From: Prevotellaceae bacterium
GTDB lineage: Bacteria > Bacteroidota > Bacteroidia > Bacteroidales > UBA932
Reading direction: 5' to 3'
Assembly: GCA_031276235.1 (NCBI GenBank)
Contig: JAISNL010000031.1
Coordinates: 1 to 35,705 of the forward strand
DNA length: 35,705 nt
Position numbers and translations under genes: made by a program
Shown here: in pieces, positions 18,524-27,507 of the stretch
How positions within the stretch are numbered: the first letter of the stretch is position 1
How the letters are laid out: each line of letters starts with the position of its first letter
The notes under the pieces: model-generated
Told to the model about the DNA's origin: nothing
Database searches by the model: none
The model's input: the letters and a program-made list of their open reading frames with translations, nothing else

Positions 18524-20116
18524 TTAATTTTTATTTGATTGATGATTAGTTAAATATGGTTTGTCCGAATATATAATTACATCTCTAAAATTTATAGAAA
18601 CGCCATCTTCTGGATTTAACCATTTAAATGTTACGGTATGAGTCTGGTTAGGAAGCTGATATTTCCAAAATATTTCGTTACGTCGCGTACGGTAATCGGC
18701 AGGCATATTAACTGTTTCTACTGCTTTGCCATCTATACTGACCAATATCTTTGCTGCATAATTTGCATTTTTAAAAGGCGCATTATTATTTCTGCTTCCG
18801 CTACCTGATGAAACATTGCCTCTGAAAACAACTCCCGTACCTGCAAACACAAATTCTCCAATGTCATTTATTTTTTTGCGAAGTTCTCGGTTTTCAACGG
18901 GATACAGTCCATCAAAAGATTTTTCGTAATTAACGGCAATCGGTTGCTGGCAAGCAATAGCTATATTTTCGCCATCTACATTACCTCCTTCTCTTTCTAT
19001 TACCTGAACGGCTTGGTCAAAACTCATTTGGTACGCTTTACTTAATGATATATCGGTATATGCAAAATTCATGTCTTCTACCTCTTTCAGATTTTTCATC
19101 CAGTATTCGGGAATATTGTCGTAACCGAGTATTACGCCTAAAATTCCTGCTACTGAAGCCGGATTGCAATCGGAATCCTGACCGCAGCGAGTTGCAATAT
19201 CCATGCTTTTATAAAAATCGCCTTCGCCGTAAAGCAAACCTGTTAATATGTATGCGCTGTTAATAAGGGCATCTATATTAAAAGGAACAAAAACTCCATC
19301 GGGACAGCCAATATCAGAACTCCATTTTTTCTCACATTCAAACCATGTTTGTTTCCAATCATCAGGAAATTGTTTGTGCCATTTTATCACATCGCTCATG
19401 CATTTGTAATATGTACTTTGTTCGGGAATTGTTTTTAGCGCTTCTGTTACTATAAATTCGATATCATTCGAAATAAAAGCAAGAGTGTATATTGCGCCAA
19501 CATATACTCCGCCGTACCAGCCATCGCCGTAATTCATAATATGACCGACTTTATCGGATATTTCGGATGCTGTGTTTGGCATTCCGGGCGACATAATACC
19601 TGCATAGTCGGCTTCTATTTGATAATCTAGATCATCAGCATGAGGATTATTTAGCCAGTGTCCCGACTGAGGAGGCATTATTCCGTTAAGAATATTGTAG
19701 CGGGCAGACTGATTGGCATGCCAAAGCGTGTATCCTGCCGTTGCAAAAGCCATTGCCAGCGAATCTGCAGGAGCATCTATGCCCAAACGTGCAAATACAT
19801 CTACAAAGGTAAGATCCATGTAAATGTCATCGTAAAGACCGGGTGTGTGTTCATACCAATGTTTAATATATCCATCAGTCCAAATTATAGGAATATAATC
19901 TTGAATCATTGTTCCGTTATAACGGAATTCCGTTGGTCCACCATAAGTACATCCTATTGTTTGTCCTGCCCAGCCTCCTTTTATTTTATCCAAAAGTTGA
20001 GTTTTGGTAATAGTAAAGGTTTTTGGGACAGTAGGGCTGTATGTATTATTGTTTGAACAGCTTTTTGCCAGTAAAATTATAGCGGCAAAAACAAATATTG
20101 AAATTATTTTTTTCAT
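18524..20116 (-). CDS. ADP-ribosylglycohydrolase-family lipoprotein
   Basis: Exported enzyme likely to cleave N- or O-glycosidic bonds of ribose- or ADP-ribose-containing compounds. I start at 20116: MKKIISIFVF to LLAKSC is a lipoprotein signal (Cys20), and the start lies 19 bp after the ribokinase stop. The family core spans about 38-340: KGGWAGQTIGCTYGGPTEF (46-64), the first metal site YDDIYMDLT (95-103, Asp96/Asp97), and the second site RCGQDSDCNPASVAGILG (310-327, Asp314/Asp316), where most relatives have DTD. An extra C-terminal domain (about 390-530) looks like a beta-sandwich of the carbohydrate-binding sort. No acidic run follows the Cys, so it may face the periplasm. Substrate is not proven; nucleosides, NAD-like compounds or ADP-ribosylated material are options. 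Confidence 0.85.
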   Translation of the reverse strand: MKKIISIFVFAAIILLAKSCSNNNTYSPTVPKTFTITKTQLLDKIKGGWAGQTIGCTYGGPTEFRYNGTMIQDYIPIIWTDGYIKHWYEHTPGLYDDIYMDLTFVDVFARLGIDAPADSLAMAFATAGYTLWHANQSARYNILNGIMPPQSGHWLNNPHADDLDYQIEADYAGIMSPGMPNTASEISDKVGHIMNYGDGWYGGVYVGAIYTLAFISNDIEFIVTEALKTIPEQSTYYKCMSDVIKWHKQFPDDWKQTWFECEKKWSSDIGCPDGVFVPFNIDALINSAYILTGLLYGEGDFYKSMDIATRCGQDSDCNPASVAGILGVILGYDNIPEYWMKNLKEVEDMNFAYTDISLSKAYQMSFDQAVQVIEREGGNVDGENIAIACQQPIAVNYEKSFDGLYPVENRELRKKINDIGEFVFAGTGVVFRGNVSSGSGSRNNNAPFKNANYAAKILVSIDGKAVETVNMPADYRTRRNEIFWKYQLPNQTHTVTFKWLNPEDGVSINFRDVIIYSDKPYLTNHQSNKN

Positions 20117-20135
20117 TTCTTTTATTTTTAATTTT

Positions 20136-21044
20136 TTATATATCAACTTCATTTCTATAAGGCACAGATGATTGAGCGCCTTCGCGAGTAACCGATATGG
20201 CAGCCGTTTTACAGGCAAATCGCACAGCATCGACAATAGTTCTGTTTTCTGCCAGCGCAACGGCTAATGCGCCGTTGAAAACATCACCTGCGGCTGTTGT
20301 ATCTATGGCTTTCACCTTGTAGGCATCTATGATGGCGCTTATGGTTTTATTATGCACCAAAGCCCCTCTGTCGCCCATGGTTATAATTACATTATCAACG
20401 CCCATATCTGCGATTTTTTTTGCTGCTTCAAAAGCTGACGAGTCATTTGTAATTGTTATTCCCGAAATCATTTCTGCTTCTGTTTCATTTGGCGTTATGA
20501 TGTATAAATTGCTTATCAATTCTGCAGAGAGCGGTTGCGCCGGAGCCGGATTTAAAATCACTTTTTTGTTTTTTTCATTAGCCGTTTTTGCCACAAATTC
20601 TACTGTTTCCACAGGTATTTCCAATTGCATCAGAATTATATCCGCTTCTTCAATTGCTTCTTTTGCTTTTACAAGGTCTTCGCGCAAAAGATTGGCATTA
20701 GAACCTGAAGCGACAACTATACAGTTTTCTGCATTGGCATCTACAGTTATAAGCGCCACGCCCGAAGGATTTTTCGAGTCGAACAGAATATACGAAGTGT
20801 CTATTCCTTCTTCTTCAAATAATTGACAGGCTTGATGACCGAATACATCGCTTCCTGTTTTGCATATAAATACGGACTGCCCGCCAAGACGTGCAACCGT
20901 TACCGCCTGATTTGCTCCTTTTCCGCCGGGATTCATGAAAAAAGTGCCGCCTATAACCGTTTCGCCCGGTCGAGGCAAATGTTCGGTTTTTATAACCATA
21001 TCGGTATTGGAACTGCCTACAATCAAAATTTTTTGTTTACTCAT
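20136..21044 (-). CDS. rbsK: Ribokinase
   Basis: Phosphorylates D-ribose to ribose-5-phosphate with ATP in the cytosol. The 302 residues are normal for the PfkB family. Motifs: GSSNTDMVIKTEHLPRPGET (10-29, substrate side), NPGGKGANQAV (38-48, PfkB signature 1), NPAPA (165-169), TPNETEAE (184-191), and DTTAAGDVFNGALA (248-261, signature 2 with the catalytic base Asp254 and anion-hole glycines). It is third in the operon, 17 bp after SusD and 19 bp before the glycohydrolase gene, which ties the operon to ribose. Confidence 0.93.
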   Translation of the reverse strand: MSKQKILIVGSSNTDMVIKTEHLPRPGETVIGGTFFMNPGGKGANQAVTVARLGGQSVFICKTGSDVFGHQACQLFEEEGIDTSYILFDSKNPSGVALITVDANAENCIVVASGSNANLLREDLVKAKEAIEEADIILMQLEIPVETVEFVAKTANEKNKKVILNPAPAQPLSAELISNLYIITPNETEAEMISGITITNDSSAFEAAKKIADMGVDNVIITMGDRGALVHNKTISAIIDAYKVKAIDTTAAGDVFNGALAVALAENRTIVDAVRFACKTAAISVTREGAQSSVPYRNEVDI

Positions 21045-21061
21045 GTTCTAATTTAAAATTA

Positions 21062-22588
21062 TTAATTAGTATAACCGCTATTTTGTACAAGATTGCTGTT
21101 GTTGACCATAGCGCGTGCAGGCACAGGAAATAATTCTGTGTGATTATCTGCTTCAGCTGGTTTGTGATCGCGAGCGGCAGTCCATTTTCCAAAACGAATC
21201 ATATCCTGACGGCGCGAGCCTTCCCAAGCAAATTCCCGTCCTCTTTCCGCATATATTTCGTCAAGCGTAAGTTCTGCCGCCGTATAATCAGGCAATCCTG
21301 TACGGCTTCGCACTTCGTTGAACAGCGGCACGGCAAGCTCCGCATTACCTTGACGTACTAAGGCTTCTCCTTTCATCATCAAAATATCGGCATAGCGATA
21401 TACTGCATAATCGTTGCTCATACATTCGCCCTGAAGTCCGTTTTCATATTCGTATTTTGCGAAACGGACGCCCTGATTATGACGGGCAGGATTTGACCAG
21501 TCGAAAAGCGAATTTATTTCAGGAGTGTAATTTACCTGTGTTCCATACCAAAGGAGCGGCGCGCCCGATGCATCTAATTGCGGTCCGTACAGCCACGTGT
21601 TACTTCTGCTGTCGCTTGTCAAATCAAAGGTTTCAAAAAAACTTTTTGAAGTGCAGAATCCATTCCAGCTTTCGTCAATAATGCCAAATGTTCTTGTACT
21701 TTCCCAGTGAAGGGTAAGTTGATGAAAACGGAATCTGCGCGCCCAGTTGCCGCCGTTGGCATAAACTTTATCGTACACTATGGCAAAAATATTTTCTTTG
21801 GATGATTGATTGTTAACTTTAAAATTAGTGAAATAATCATTTTCAAGTTGAAGAGTTCCCAACTTTATCACCGAATCGCAGGCATCTACAGTTTCCTGCC
21901 ATTTTGGAGCGCCAAACCATTTTTCGGAATTAAGATACATTTTTGCCAAAATTGTATAAGCAAACGGTTTTGTTGCTCTGCCGTAATTTTCCGAAGGAGA
22001 ATTAGCAAGTGAACTTGCGTTATTTTTTAACTCTTCTTCAACAAAAGAAAATATTTCGGCTCTTGTTTTTTGCTGAGGTATGCTTACATCGGCAAAATCA
22101 ATTGAAAGCGGGATATTTCCAAAGAGATCCATTGCATTAAAATAAAACCATGCACGCATCACTTTAATTTCGGCTATCATATTTTCTTTGACAGGGAAAT
22201 CAAGCGTTGACTGCGAAAATTCGTACAATATCTGGTTGCACAGCGATATTCCCGTAAACAGGAAATCCCATGTTTGATAGATATTGTCGTGAGCGGGAGT
22301 AAATGTATGAGCATGAAGATCGCGCCATACGCCGCCATCATCCCATTGATTAAATTCGCGTAGCGGGCTTAATGCTTCGTCTGTTGAAACTGTTATTGTT
22401 CCCCAGATATTGTAGTAATGCGTATATCCAAGCAGATGGCTGTAAACTCGCCCTGCGCTCATCAAAAATTCTTCTTCTGTTGTAAAGAATTTATCCGATG
22501 GTATGGATGAATATATTGTTTCATCCAGATTTGTACACGAAAAGAATGACAGTATAAAAACTGTTGTTATTAATATCTTTTTCATCAT
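21062..22588 (-). CDS. SusD/RagB-family lipoprotein (ribose/nucleoside-type locus)
   Basis: Surface lid protein partnering the upstream SusC. Its 508 residues start with a lipoprotein signal ending SFFSC (Cys18; the second Met is an equally possible start). SusD features include SDKFFTTEEEFLMSAGRVYSHLL, the helical MRAWFYFNAMDLFGNIPLS region, YRYADILMMKGEALVRQGN, IYAERGREFAWEGSRRQDMIRFGKW and the C-terminal LFPVPARAMVNNSNLVQNSGY. Genes on both sides are 18 and 17 bp away. The ligand is likely a ribose-containing molecule, inferred from operon content. Confidence 0.95.
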   Translation of the reverse strand: MMKKILITTVFILSFFSCTNLDETIYSSIPSDKFFTTEEEFLMSAGRVYSHLLGYTHYYNIWGTITVSTDEALSPLREFNQWDDGGVWRDLHAHTFTPAHDNIYQTWDFLFTGISLCNQILYEFSQSTLDFPVKENMIAEIKVMRAWFYFNAMDLFGNIPLSIDFADVSIPQQKTRAEIFSFVEEELKNNASSLANSPSENYGRATKPFAYTILAKMYLNSEKWFGAPKWQETVDACDSVIKLGTLQLENDYFTNFKVNNQSSKENIFAIVYDKVYANGGNWARRFRFHQLTLHWESTRTFGIIDESWNGFCTSKSFFETFDLTSDSRSNTWLYGPQLDASGAPLLWYGTQVNYTPEINSLFDWSNPARHNQGVRFAKYEYENGLQGECMSNDYAVYRYADILMMKGEALVRQGNAELAVPLFNEVRSRTGLPDYTAAELTLDEIYAERGREFAWEGSRRQDMIRFGKWTAARDHKPAEADNHTELFPVPARAMVNNSNLVQNSGYTN

Positions 22589-22606
22589 TTATTTATTTTT
22601 AGTTTG

Positions 22607-25546
22607 TTAAAATGTTATTTTAATGCCGGCTACAAATGTTTTTGTACGCGGATAAAAATCATACCAGTCAATACCGGGCTGCAGTCCAGACAGACTTATT
22701 TCAGGGTCAATTCCCCTGTATCCGGTAACAGTTAGAAGATTTTGTCCAGTAATATATATTCTTAATTTTGATATATACTCAGATTTTAAGGAAACATTAT
22801 ACCCTATTGTAATATTGTCGAGTTTTAAAAACGAGCCATCTTCAACAAAACGGGATGAATAGTATGCTCCTCCTGTGTAATCACTGTCCAAAGATGATTT
22901 GAGAATATTTTTTGTTCCCAGATAAGCAGGACCTTCATAATAAACTCTTGTTTGATTAAGCACATCATTGCCGATTGAACCTCTTATGAGAAAACTGAAA
23001 TCGAAGTTTTTGTATGTAAAAGTATTTTGCAGTGAAAAAATAAAATCAGGATAAGCGTTTCCTATAATTTGATAATCGGCTTCACTAATTCCTTCTACGC
23101 CGTCCAAGTCTTCGTATTTCGCTCCGCCGCTATCATCAAATCCAAGAAATTTTGGTCCGTAAAAATTGCCGAGCGACCAGCCTTCTTCTATTCTCATCGT
23201 GTAAATTTTCAAATCATCGCCAAAGTAGCCTAAATCAAGAGCATCCATGGCATAATCGGCATTGGAAAAACTTACTAGCTTATTTGTATTGTGGCTTATT
23301 GTTCCAGTAACATTCCATCTGAAATTTTTTGAAGTATAAGGTATGCCTGATATTCGTAATTCTACGCCTTTATTATCAATAATTCCAACATTGGCAAATT
23401 TTCTGTTGTAAAGATTAGGAGGAACAGGAACTGAATATGTGTATAATAAATCGGTTGTACGACGGTTATAAAAATCAAAATTTACATTTAATCTATTATC
23501 AAAAATGCCTGCATCAAAACCTATATTAAATTCCTGTTTTTTCTCCCATTTCAAATCAAAATTTGGATTACGCCCCGGTTCGTAGGTACTCATCCAGTTT
23601 CCATTATAATAAAAATTGGACGCACCTTTGCGCAAAATGGCAAGAGATTGATAATTTCCTATTTCCTGATTTCCTGTAACGCCAAAACCTGCTCGCAATT
23701 TAATATCGTTCACCCATTTCACATTTTCCATAAACGCTTCTTTTGAAAGTCGCCAGCCTATGCTTAATCCGGGAAACAGCCCCCATTTATGATTTTTGCC
23801 GAAACGCGAAGAACCTTCGTGTCGAAGCGATGCTGAAAGGAGATATTTTTCCTTGTAATTATACATTACCCGCCCAAAAAATGAAATAAGTTTGCTTGAT
23901 GATTTTGAACTTGACATGGTTGCCAAACCATCCTTTATGGCGGCTCCAGCTCCCAAATTATAAAAAGAAAACATATCGCTATCAAACTTATAATTCATTG
24001 CACTGTACGATTCGTTCCACTGTTCGCTGTACGAATAACCGAATATTGCCTGTATTCTGTGATCATTGAACAAGGCAGAATAATCCAGATAAGGTTCTAT
24101 TGATTTTGATTTGCCATGATTATTATACGTTTCAGCTCTACCATCATTGCCAATATACACGGGATTGTATTTGCCATAATAATGCCCATAACTTTCGCCG
24201 GTTTCAGTAAACGACACAAGAGTATGAATCTTAAAACCATCAATAATTGATAATGACGCATTTATGCTTCCTGTAAATTGTTTGCGTTTGCCCGAATCAT
24301 CAAACTGTTCAAGCATTGCCACAGGATTATAATATTCCATTGCTCCCACATAGTAATAATTTCCATATTGAGCAGGAGTATTTTCGTCTGCATATATCGG
24401 TTCTGTGGGATTGTGAAACATTGCTTGGCGCAGAATATAAGTATCGGCATAAACGCTTTTTGATGTTGAATACGTAACATTGTAATCAAGCCTGAGACGG
24501 TCGTTAACAAGTAATTGCGAAACATTGATTCTGGTTCTTAAACTTTCTTTGCTGCTCTTTTTCACAAGTCCTCTGTCATTAGTCCACGAAATACCTGCGC
24601 GATAACTGAGCGAACGGGCGCCTCCCGAAGAAGACAGTTCGTAATTTTGAGTTAAAGGCGATTGCGTAACTTGGTCAAACCAGTCGGTAGAGGCTCCGTG
24701 GTCAGCGCTATTACTCATTCCGTACCTTGCAAGAGCAGCACGAAATTCATCGGCAGTCAGCATATCAGGTTTTTTATCAACCGTTTGATATGCAATATAC
24801 GATGAAAATTCCAACCTACTCGTACCCGGAACAGCCTTTTTGGTTGTAACCAAAATAACTCCGTTTGTAGCGCGAGTACCATAAATAGCGGCGGCAGAAC
24901 CATCTCTCAATACATCTATTGTTTGAATTTCGCTTGAACTCAAAGATGATAAATCTCCGCCAACAACGCCATCAATAACAATAAGAGGCGATGCTCCTCC
25001 CGACATGGTAGTAATGCCGCGCAGTTGGATTTGAAACGAACCGTTAGGGTCGCCGCCATCAGGACGAATGATATTTAATCCGGCAATCTGACCCTGCAGC
25101 AATTGAACAGGATCGGTAATATTGCCGCTTTTAAAATCATCGCTGGTAATAGAAGATACCGAGCCGGTAACTTCTTTTTTGGTAGTAGTTCCATAGCCAA
25201 TAACGATTAATTCATCAAGTTCGCTGATGTCTTCCACCATAAATACTTCAATATGGGACTGATTTGATATTTCTATTTCCTGCGTTACATATCCCATAAA
25301 ATAAAACACAAGCACATCGCCGGATGCGGCAGTAATAGAAAAATTACCATCTGCATCTGTTGTTACTGCTGAATTAGCGCCTTTCACATTGACGGTAGTT
25401 CCAGAAAGAGGCGTATTGGTTGCGGTCTCTGTTACCTTGCCGCTCACAGTTCGTTTTTGCTGAGCATAACCGGCATAAACCGAACCCGCCAGCATAATAG
25501 CTGTAAATAAAATTACAGCAAATTTTCTTTTTACATGGATCTTCAT
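22607..25546 (-). CDS. SusC/RagA-family TonB-dependent transporter (ribose/nucleoside-type locus)
   Basis: Outer-membrane importer of 979 residues, first gene of the operon. Signal peptide 1 to about 29 (VYAGYAQQ), carboxypeptidase-regulatory-like domain about 32-104 (VSGKVTETATNTPLSGTTVN), TonB-box region LDELIVIGYGT (110-120), then the plug with QLRGITTMSGGASPLIVIDG and VLRDGSAAAIYGTRATNGVI, and the beta-barrel ending FVAGIKITF. The plug and barrel are complete. Together with ribokinase, ADP-ribosylglycohydrolase-like protein and GRP-type permease downstream, it resembles the rus (ribose utilisation) loci described in Bacteroides. A divergent gene starts 291 bp upstream. Confidence 0.96.
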   Translation of the reverse strand: MKIHVKRKFAVILFTAIMLAGSVYAGYAQQKRTVSGKVTETATNTPLSGTTVNVKGANSAVTTDADGNFSITAASGDVLVFYFMGYVTQEIEISNQSHIEVFMVEDISELDELIVIGYGTTTKKEVTGSVSSITSDDFKSGNITDPVQLLQGQIAGLNIIRPDGGDPNGSFQIQLRGITTMSGGASPLIVIDGVVGGDLSSLSSSEIQTIDVLRDGSAAAIYGTRATNGVILVTTKKAVPGTSRLEFSSYIAYQTVDKKPDMLTADEFRAALARYGMSNSADHGASTDWFDQVTQSPLTQNYELSSSGGARSLSYRAGISWTNDRGLVKKSSKESLRTRINVSQLLVNDRLRLDYNVTYSTSKSVYADTYILRQAMFHNPTEPIYADENTPAQYGNYYYVGAMEYYNPVAMLEQFDDSGKRKQFTGSINASLSIIDGFKIHTLVSFTETGESYGHYYGKYNPVYIGNDGRAETYNNHGKSKSIEPYLDYSALFNDHRIQAIFGYSYSEQWNESYSAMNYKFDSDMFSFYNLGAGAAIKDGLATMSSSKSSSKLISFFGRVMYNYKEKYLLSASLRHEGSSRFGKNHKWGLFPGLSIGWRLSKEAFMENVKWVNDIKLRAGFGVTGNQEIGNYQSLAILRKGASNFYYNGNWMSTYEPGRNPNFDLKWEKKQEFNIGFDAGIFDNRLNVNFDFYNRRTTDLLYTYSVPVPPNLYNRKFANVGIIDNKGVELRISGIPYTSKNFRWNVTGTISHNTNKLVSFSNADYAMDALDLGYFGDDLKIYTMRIEEGWSLGNFYGPKFLGFDDSGGAKYEDLDGVEGISEADYQIIGNAYPDFIFSLQNTFTYKNFDFSFLIRGSIGNDVLNQTRVYYEGPAYLGTKNILKSSLDSDYTGGAYYSSRFVEDGSFLKLDNITIGYNVSLKSEYISKLRIYITGQNLLTVTGYRGIDPEISLSGLQPGIDWYDFYPRTKTFVAGIKITF

Positions 25547-25633
25547 TTCTACTTTAATTTTAATTAGAGTTTTGATTTCGTGATGTTATTTAATAAATAT
25601 GAAATTCACGTTTAATTTATTAAATTGCAGTTA

Positions 25634-25641
25634 CAAAATTA
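25634..25641 (-). promoter_or_regulatory. Probable -7 element of the ribose-type operon
   Basis: TAATTTTG on the minus strand fits TAnnTTTG, 87 bp upstream of the SusC start. Candidate TTTG elements (25657-25660 and 25667-25670) have spacings of 15 and 25 bp, neither ideal, which would suit a regulated promoter. Confidence 0.4.
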
Positions 25642-25643
25642 CA

Positions 25644-25657
25644 GAGATGTTCATCTC
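25644..25657. promoter_or_regulatory. Operator-like palindrome GAGATG-TT-CATCTC
   Basis: Perfect 6-bp arms around a 2-bp centre lie in the spacer between the -7 element and the -33 region of the SusC promoter. The position suits a repressor, or an activator that corrects the spacing. No second copy was noticed in the intergenic region. Confidence 0.45.
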
Positions 25658-25837
25658 AAAAAAGGACAAAATCACCATTTTTATATAATCCCAAACAGCA
25701 TTTTAATTATGATTGAAAATTTTAAATATATTTATATCATATATTTATGAAAACATAATATAATATTTTTCACATTTTTTTTGTTATTTGAAGTAATATC
25801 ATTTTCTTTGCTAAAAATTAAATTATCTATAAAATTT

Positions 25838-27373
25838 ATGAAAAAATTAACTTCCCTGATGATATTAATCGAGTCGCTGTCAAAAGCCGAAAAACGATAT
25901 TTTCGCCTTTTTTCAAATCTACAGTCTGGCGATAAAAAATATGTATATCTGTTTGATTTGATTGTTGCGCACAACAGTATTGATGCCGTTTATACTCAAT
26001 TTTGCAAAAAATACAACAGCGCAAATTTCAATATAACGGTGAAGCATCTTTATCAAACAGTAATGGACTGTTTGATATATTTGCATCGCAAGATGGATAT
26101 ACAAACAAAAATATTTGCGTTGATTTCCGAAGCAAATATACTGTTTGAACGAGCATTGACGGACGAATCCATGAAAACATTGAAAAAAGCAAAAACTATG
26201 GCTTTGACATACGAAATATATCCGATGCTGATATTCTTGCGCCGAACAGAGCTTGAATATCTGAACGCAACAAATTTTGAAAATATAAGCGAACGTCAGC
26301 TTGTAAGCAAGCAAATGAAAATTATGGAAGATATGAAATACAACAGAAGTTCAAATCTTCATTCGCAACTTTACGATATTCTCAAACATCGGCTTTTTTA
26401 TAAGGGATACGCCAAGTCGGAAAAACAGAAACAAAGCCTGAATGATTTGATTTTAAGCGAACTTAATATAGTTGCCAATAATTCATATAAAGGATTTGAA
26501 ACTCAAAAACTGCATTTGCTGTTTCAAGCCACCTATTATCTTGATTCTGGAAATTACAAAATGGCTATTCGTTTCTACCAGACTTTGATTGACATGTTTG
26601 AAGCAAACAAACACATGATTTTGAATCCGCCGATTTATTATTTACAGGCAATAACAGGAATCTTAAACAGTTTGAAACTTGCTTCGCTGTACGGTGAAAT
26701 GCCGTTTTTCATAAACAAACTCAAAATGATTGAACAGGGCGCTTATGCAGATGATTTCATTCTGAATATTCGCGCATTTGTTTTTCTGTACGAATTTTCA
26801 TGTGCGTTCAATACGGGCAATTTCACAGCGGCAGCCGATTTGACTGTAAAATACAACGAAGATTTATTTAAAAACATGTCGCTGCTGAGACTGGAAATGC
26901 AACTTGACATACTGATTGATTTAACAGTTCTCGACATGGCTGCCGGAAATATTAAAAACGCCAGAAAACACATGAAAACAATTATGAGTTCAGGCAAACT
27001 GTTTTATGTTTTGCCCGCTTACAGATATGCCCGACTGATAAACCTCATATTGCAGGCAGAATCTGAAAATTATGATTTTTTTGAAAACGAAATAAAATCA
27101 ATAAAACGCAGTATTCGCAGCGAAAAACATTTGTATATTACCGAAAAATTACTGTTCAGGTTTATTCAAAATCATTATTTGCTGAACGACAAAAAAGTGC
27201 GCGAAAAATTAAAGCGGCAGTTTGAAAAAGAAGTCGCCAAAATAAAGCAAAACAAGTACGAACAGCAATTGCTCGTCGTTTTTGACTTCATATCGTGGAT
27301 GCAAAGCAAACTTACAAATCGCAGATTAGACGATATTTTAGCCGAAAAAAACTGTACCCGTTCAATCATCTGA
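25838..27373 (+). CDS. Uncharacterised helical (TPR-like) protein divergent from SusC
   Basis: I choose the ATG at 25838, giving 511 residues (MKKLTSLMILIESLSKAEKR...), because relatives in Bacteroidota begin with this pattern; the frame stays open upstream to 25781. The first 45 residues, LIESLSKAEKRYFRLF and DKKYVYLFDLI, are a conserved N-terminal signature of a family of unknown function that I recognise from many Bacteroidota. The rest is predicted all-helical, with repeats of paired helices of the tetratricopeptide type (for example LLFQATYYLDSGNYKMAIRFY). There is no signal peptide, no membrane segment and no classical helix-turn-helix. It is transcribed away from the rus-like operon, a position often held by a regulator. 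A role in controlling that operon is inference. Confidence 0.8.
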   Translation: MKKLTSLMILIESLSKAEKRYFRLFSNLQSGDKKYVYLFDLIVAHNSIDAVYTQFCKKYNSANFNITVKHLYQTVMDCLIYLHRKMDIQTKIFALISEANILFERALTDESMKTLKKAKTMALTYEIYPMLIFLRRTELEYLNATNFENISERQLVSKQMKIMEDMKYNRSSNLHSQLYDILKHRLFYKGYAKSEKQKQSLNDLILSELNIVANNSYKGFETQKLHLLFQATYYLDSGNYKMAIRFYQTLIDMFEANKHMILNPPIYYLQAITGILNSLKLASLYGEMPFFINKLKMIEQGAYADDFILNIRAFVFLYEFSCAFNTGNFTAAADLTVKYNEDLFKNMSLLRLEMQLDILIDLTVLDMAAGNIKNARKHMKTIMSSGKLFYVLPAYRYARLINLILQAESENYDFFENEIKSIKRSIRSEKHLYITEKLLFRFIQNHYLLNDKKVREKLKRQFEKEVAKIKQNKYEQQLLVVFDFISWMQSKLTNRRLDDILAEKNCTRSII

Positions 27374-27398
27374 AATATGAAAGTTTCTGAATTTGGTT

Positions 27399-27503
27399 CG
27401 TCATTGCAAACCCTCATGGTGAAGCAATCCAGAGGATTTTTTATTTGTTTTATCTTTATTGTTTTCTCTGGATTGCTTTGTCGCTCCGCTCCTCGCAATG
27501 ACG
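27399..27503. repeat. Palindromic interspersed repeat of the CEERSD type
   Basis: A 105-bp element with outer arms CGTCATTGC (27399-27407) and GCAATGACG (27495-27503) and inner 13-bp arms AAGCAATCCAGAG (27422-27434) and CTCTGGATTGCTT (27466-27478). The right half, reading GGATTGCTTTGTCGCTCCGC and onward, is the well-known repeat that translates as RHCEERSDKAI on the minus strand and is found across many bacteria. It starts 26 bp after the divergent gene's stop and may act as its 3' hairpin. Confidence 0.8.
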
Positions 27504-27507
27504 TTCT

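Noticed and set aside
20117-20260. Upstream start of the ADP-ribosylglycohydrolase gene, overlapping rbsK
   Set aside because: The extra 48 residues are antisense-free read-through of the rbsK end in another frame, and the start at 20116 gives a proper lipoprotein signal.
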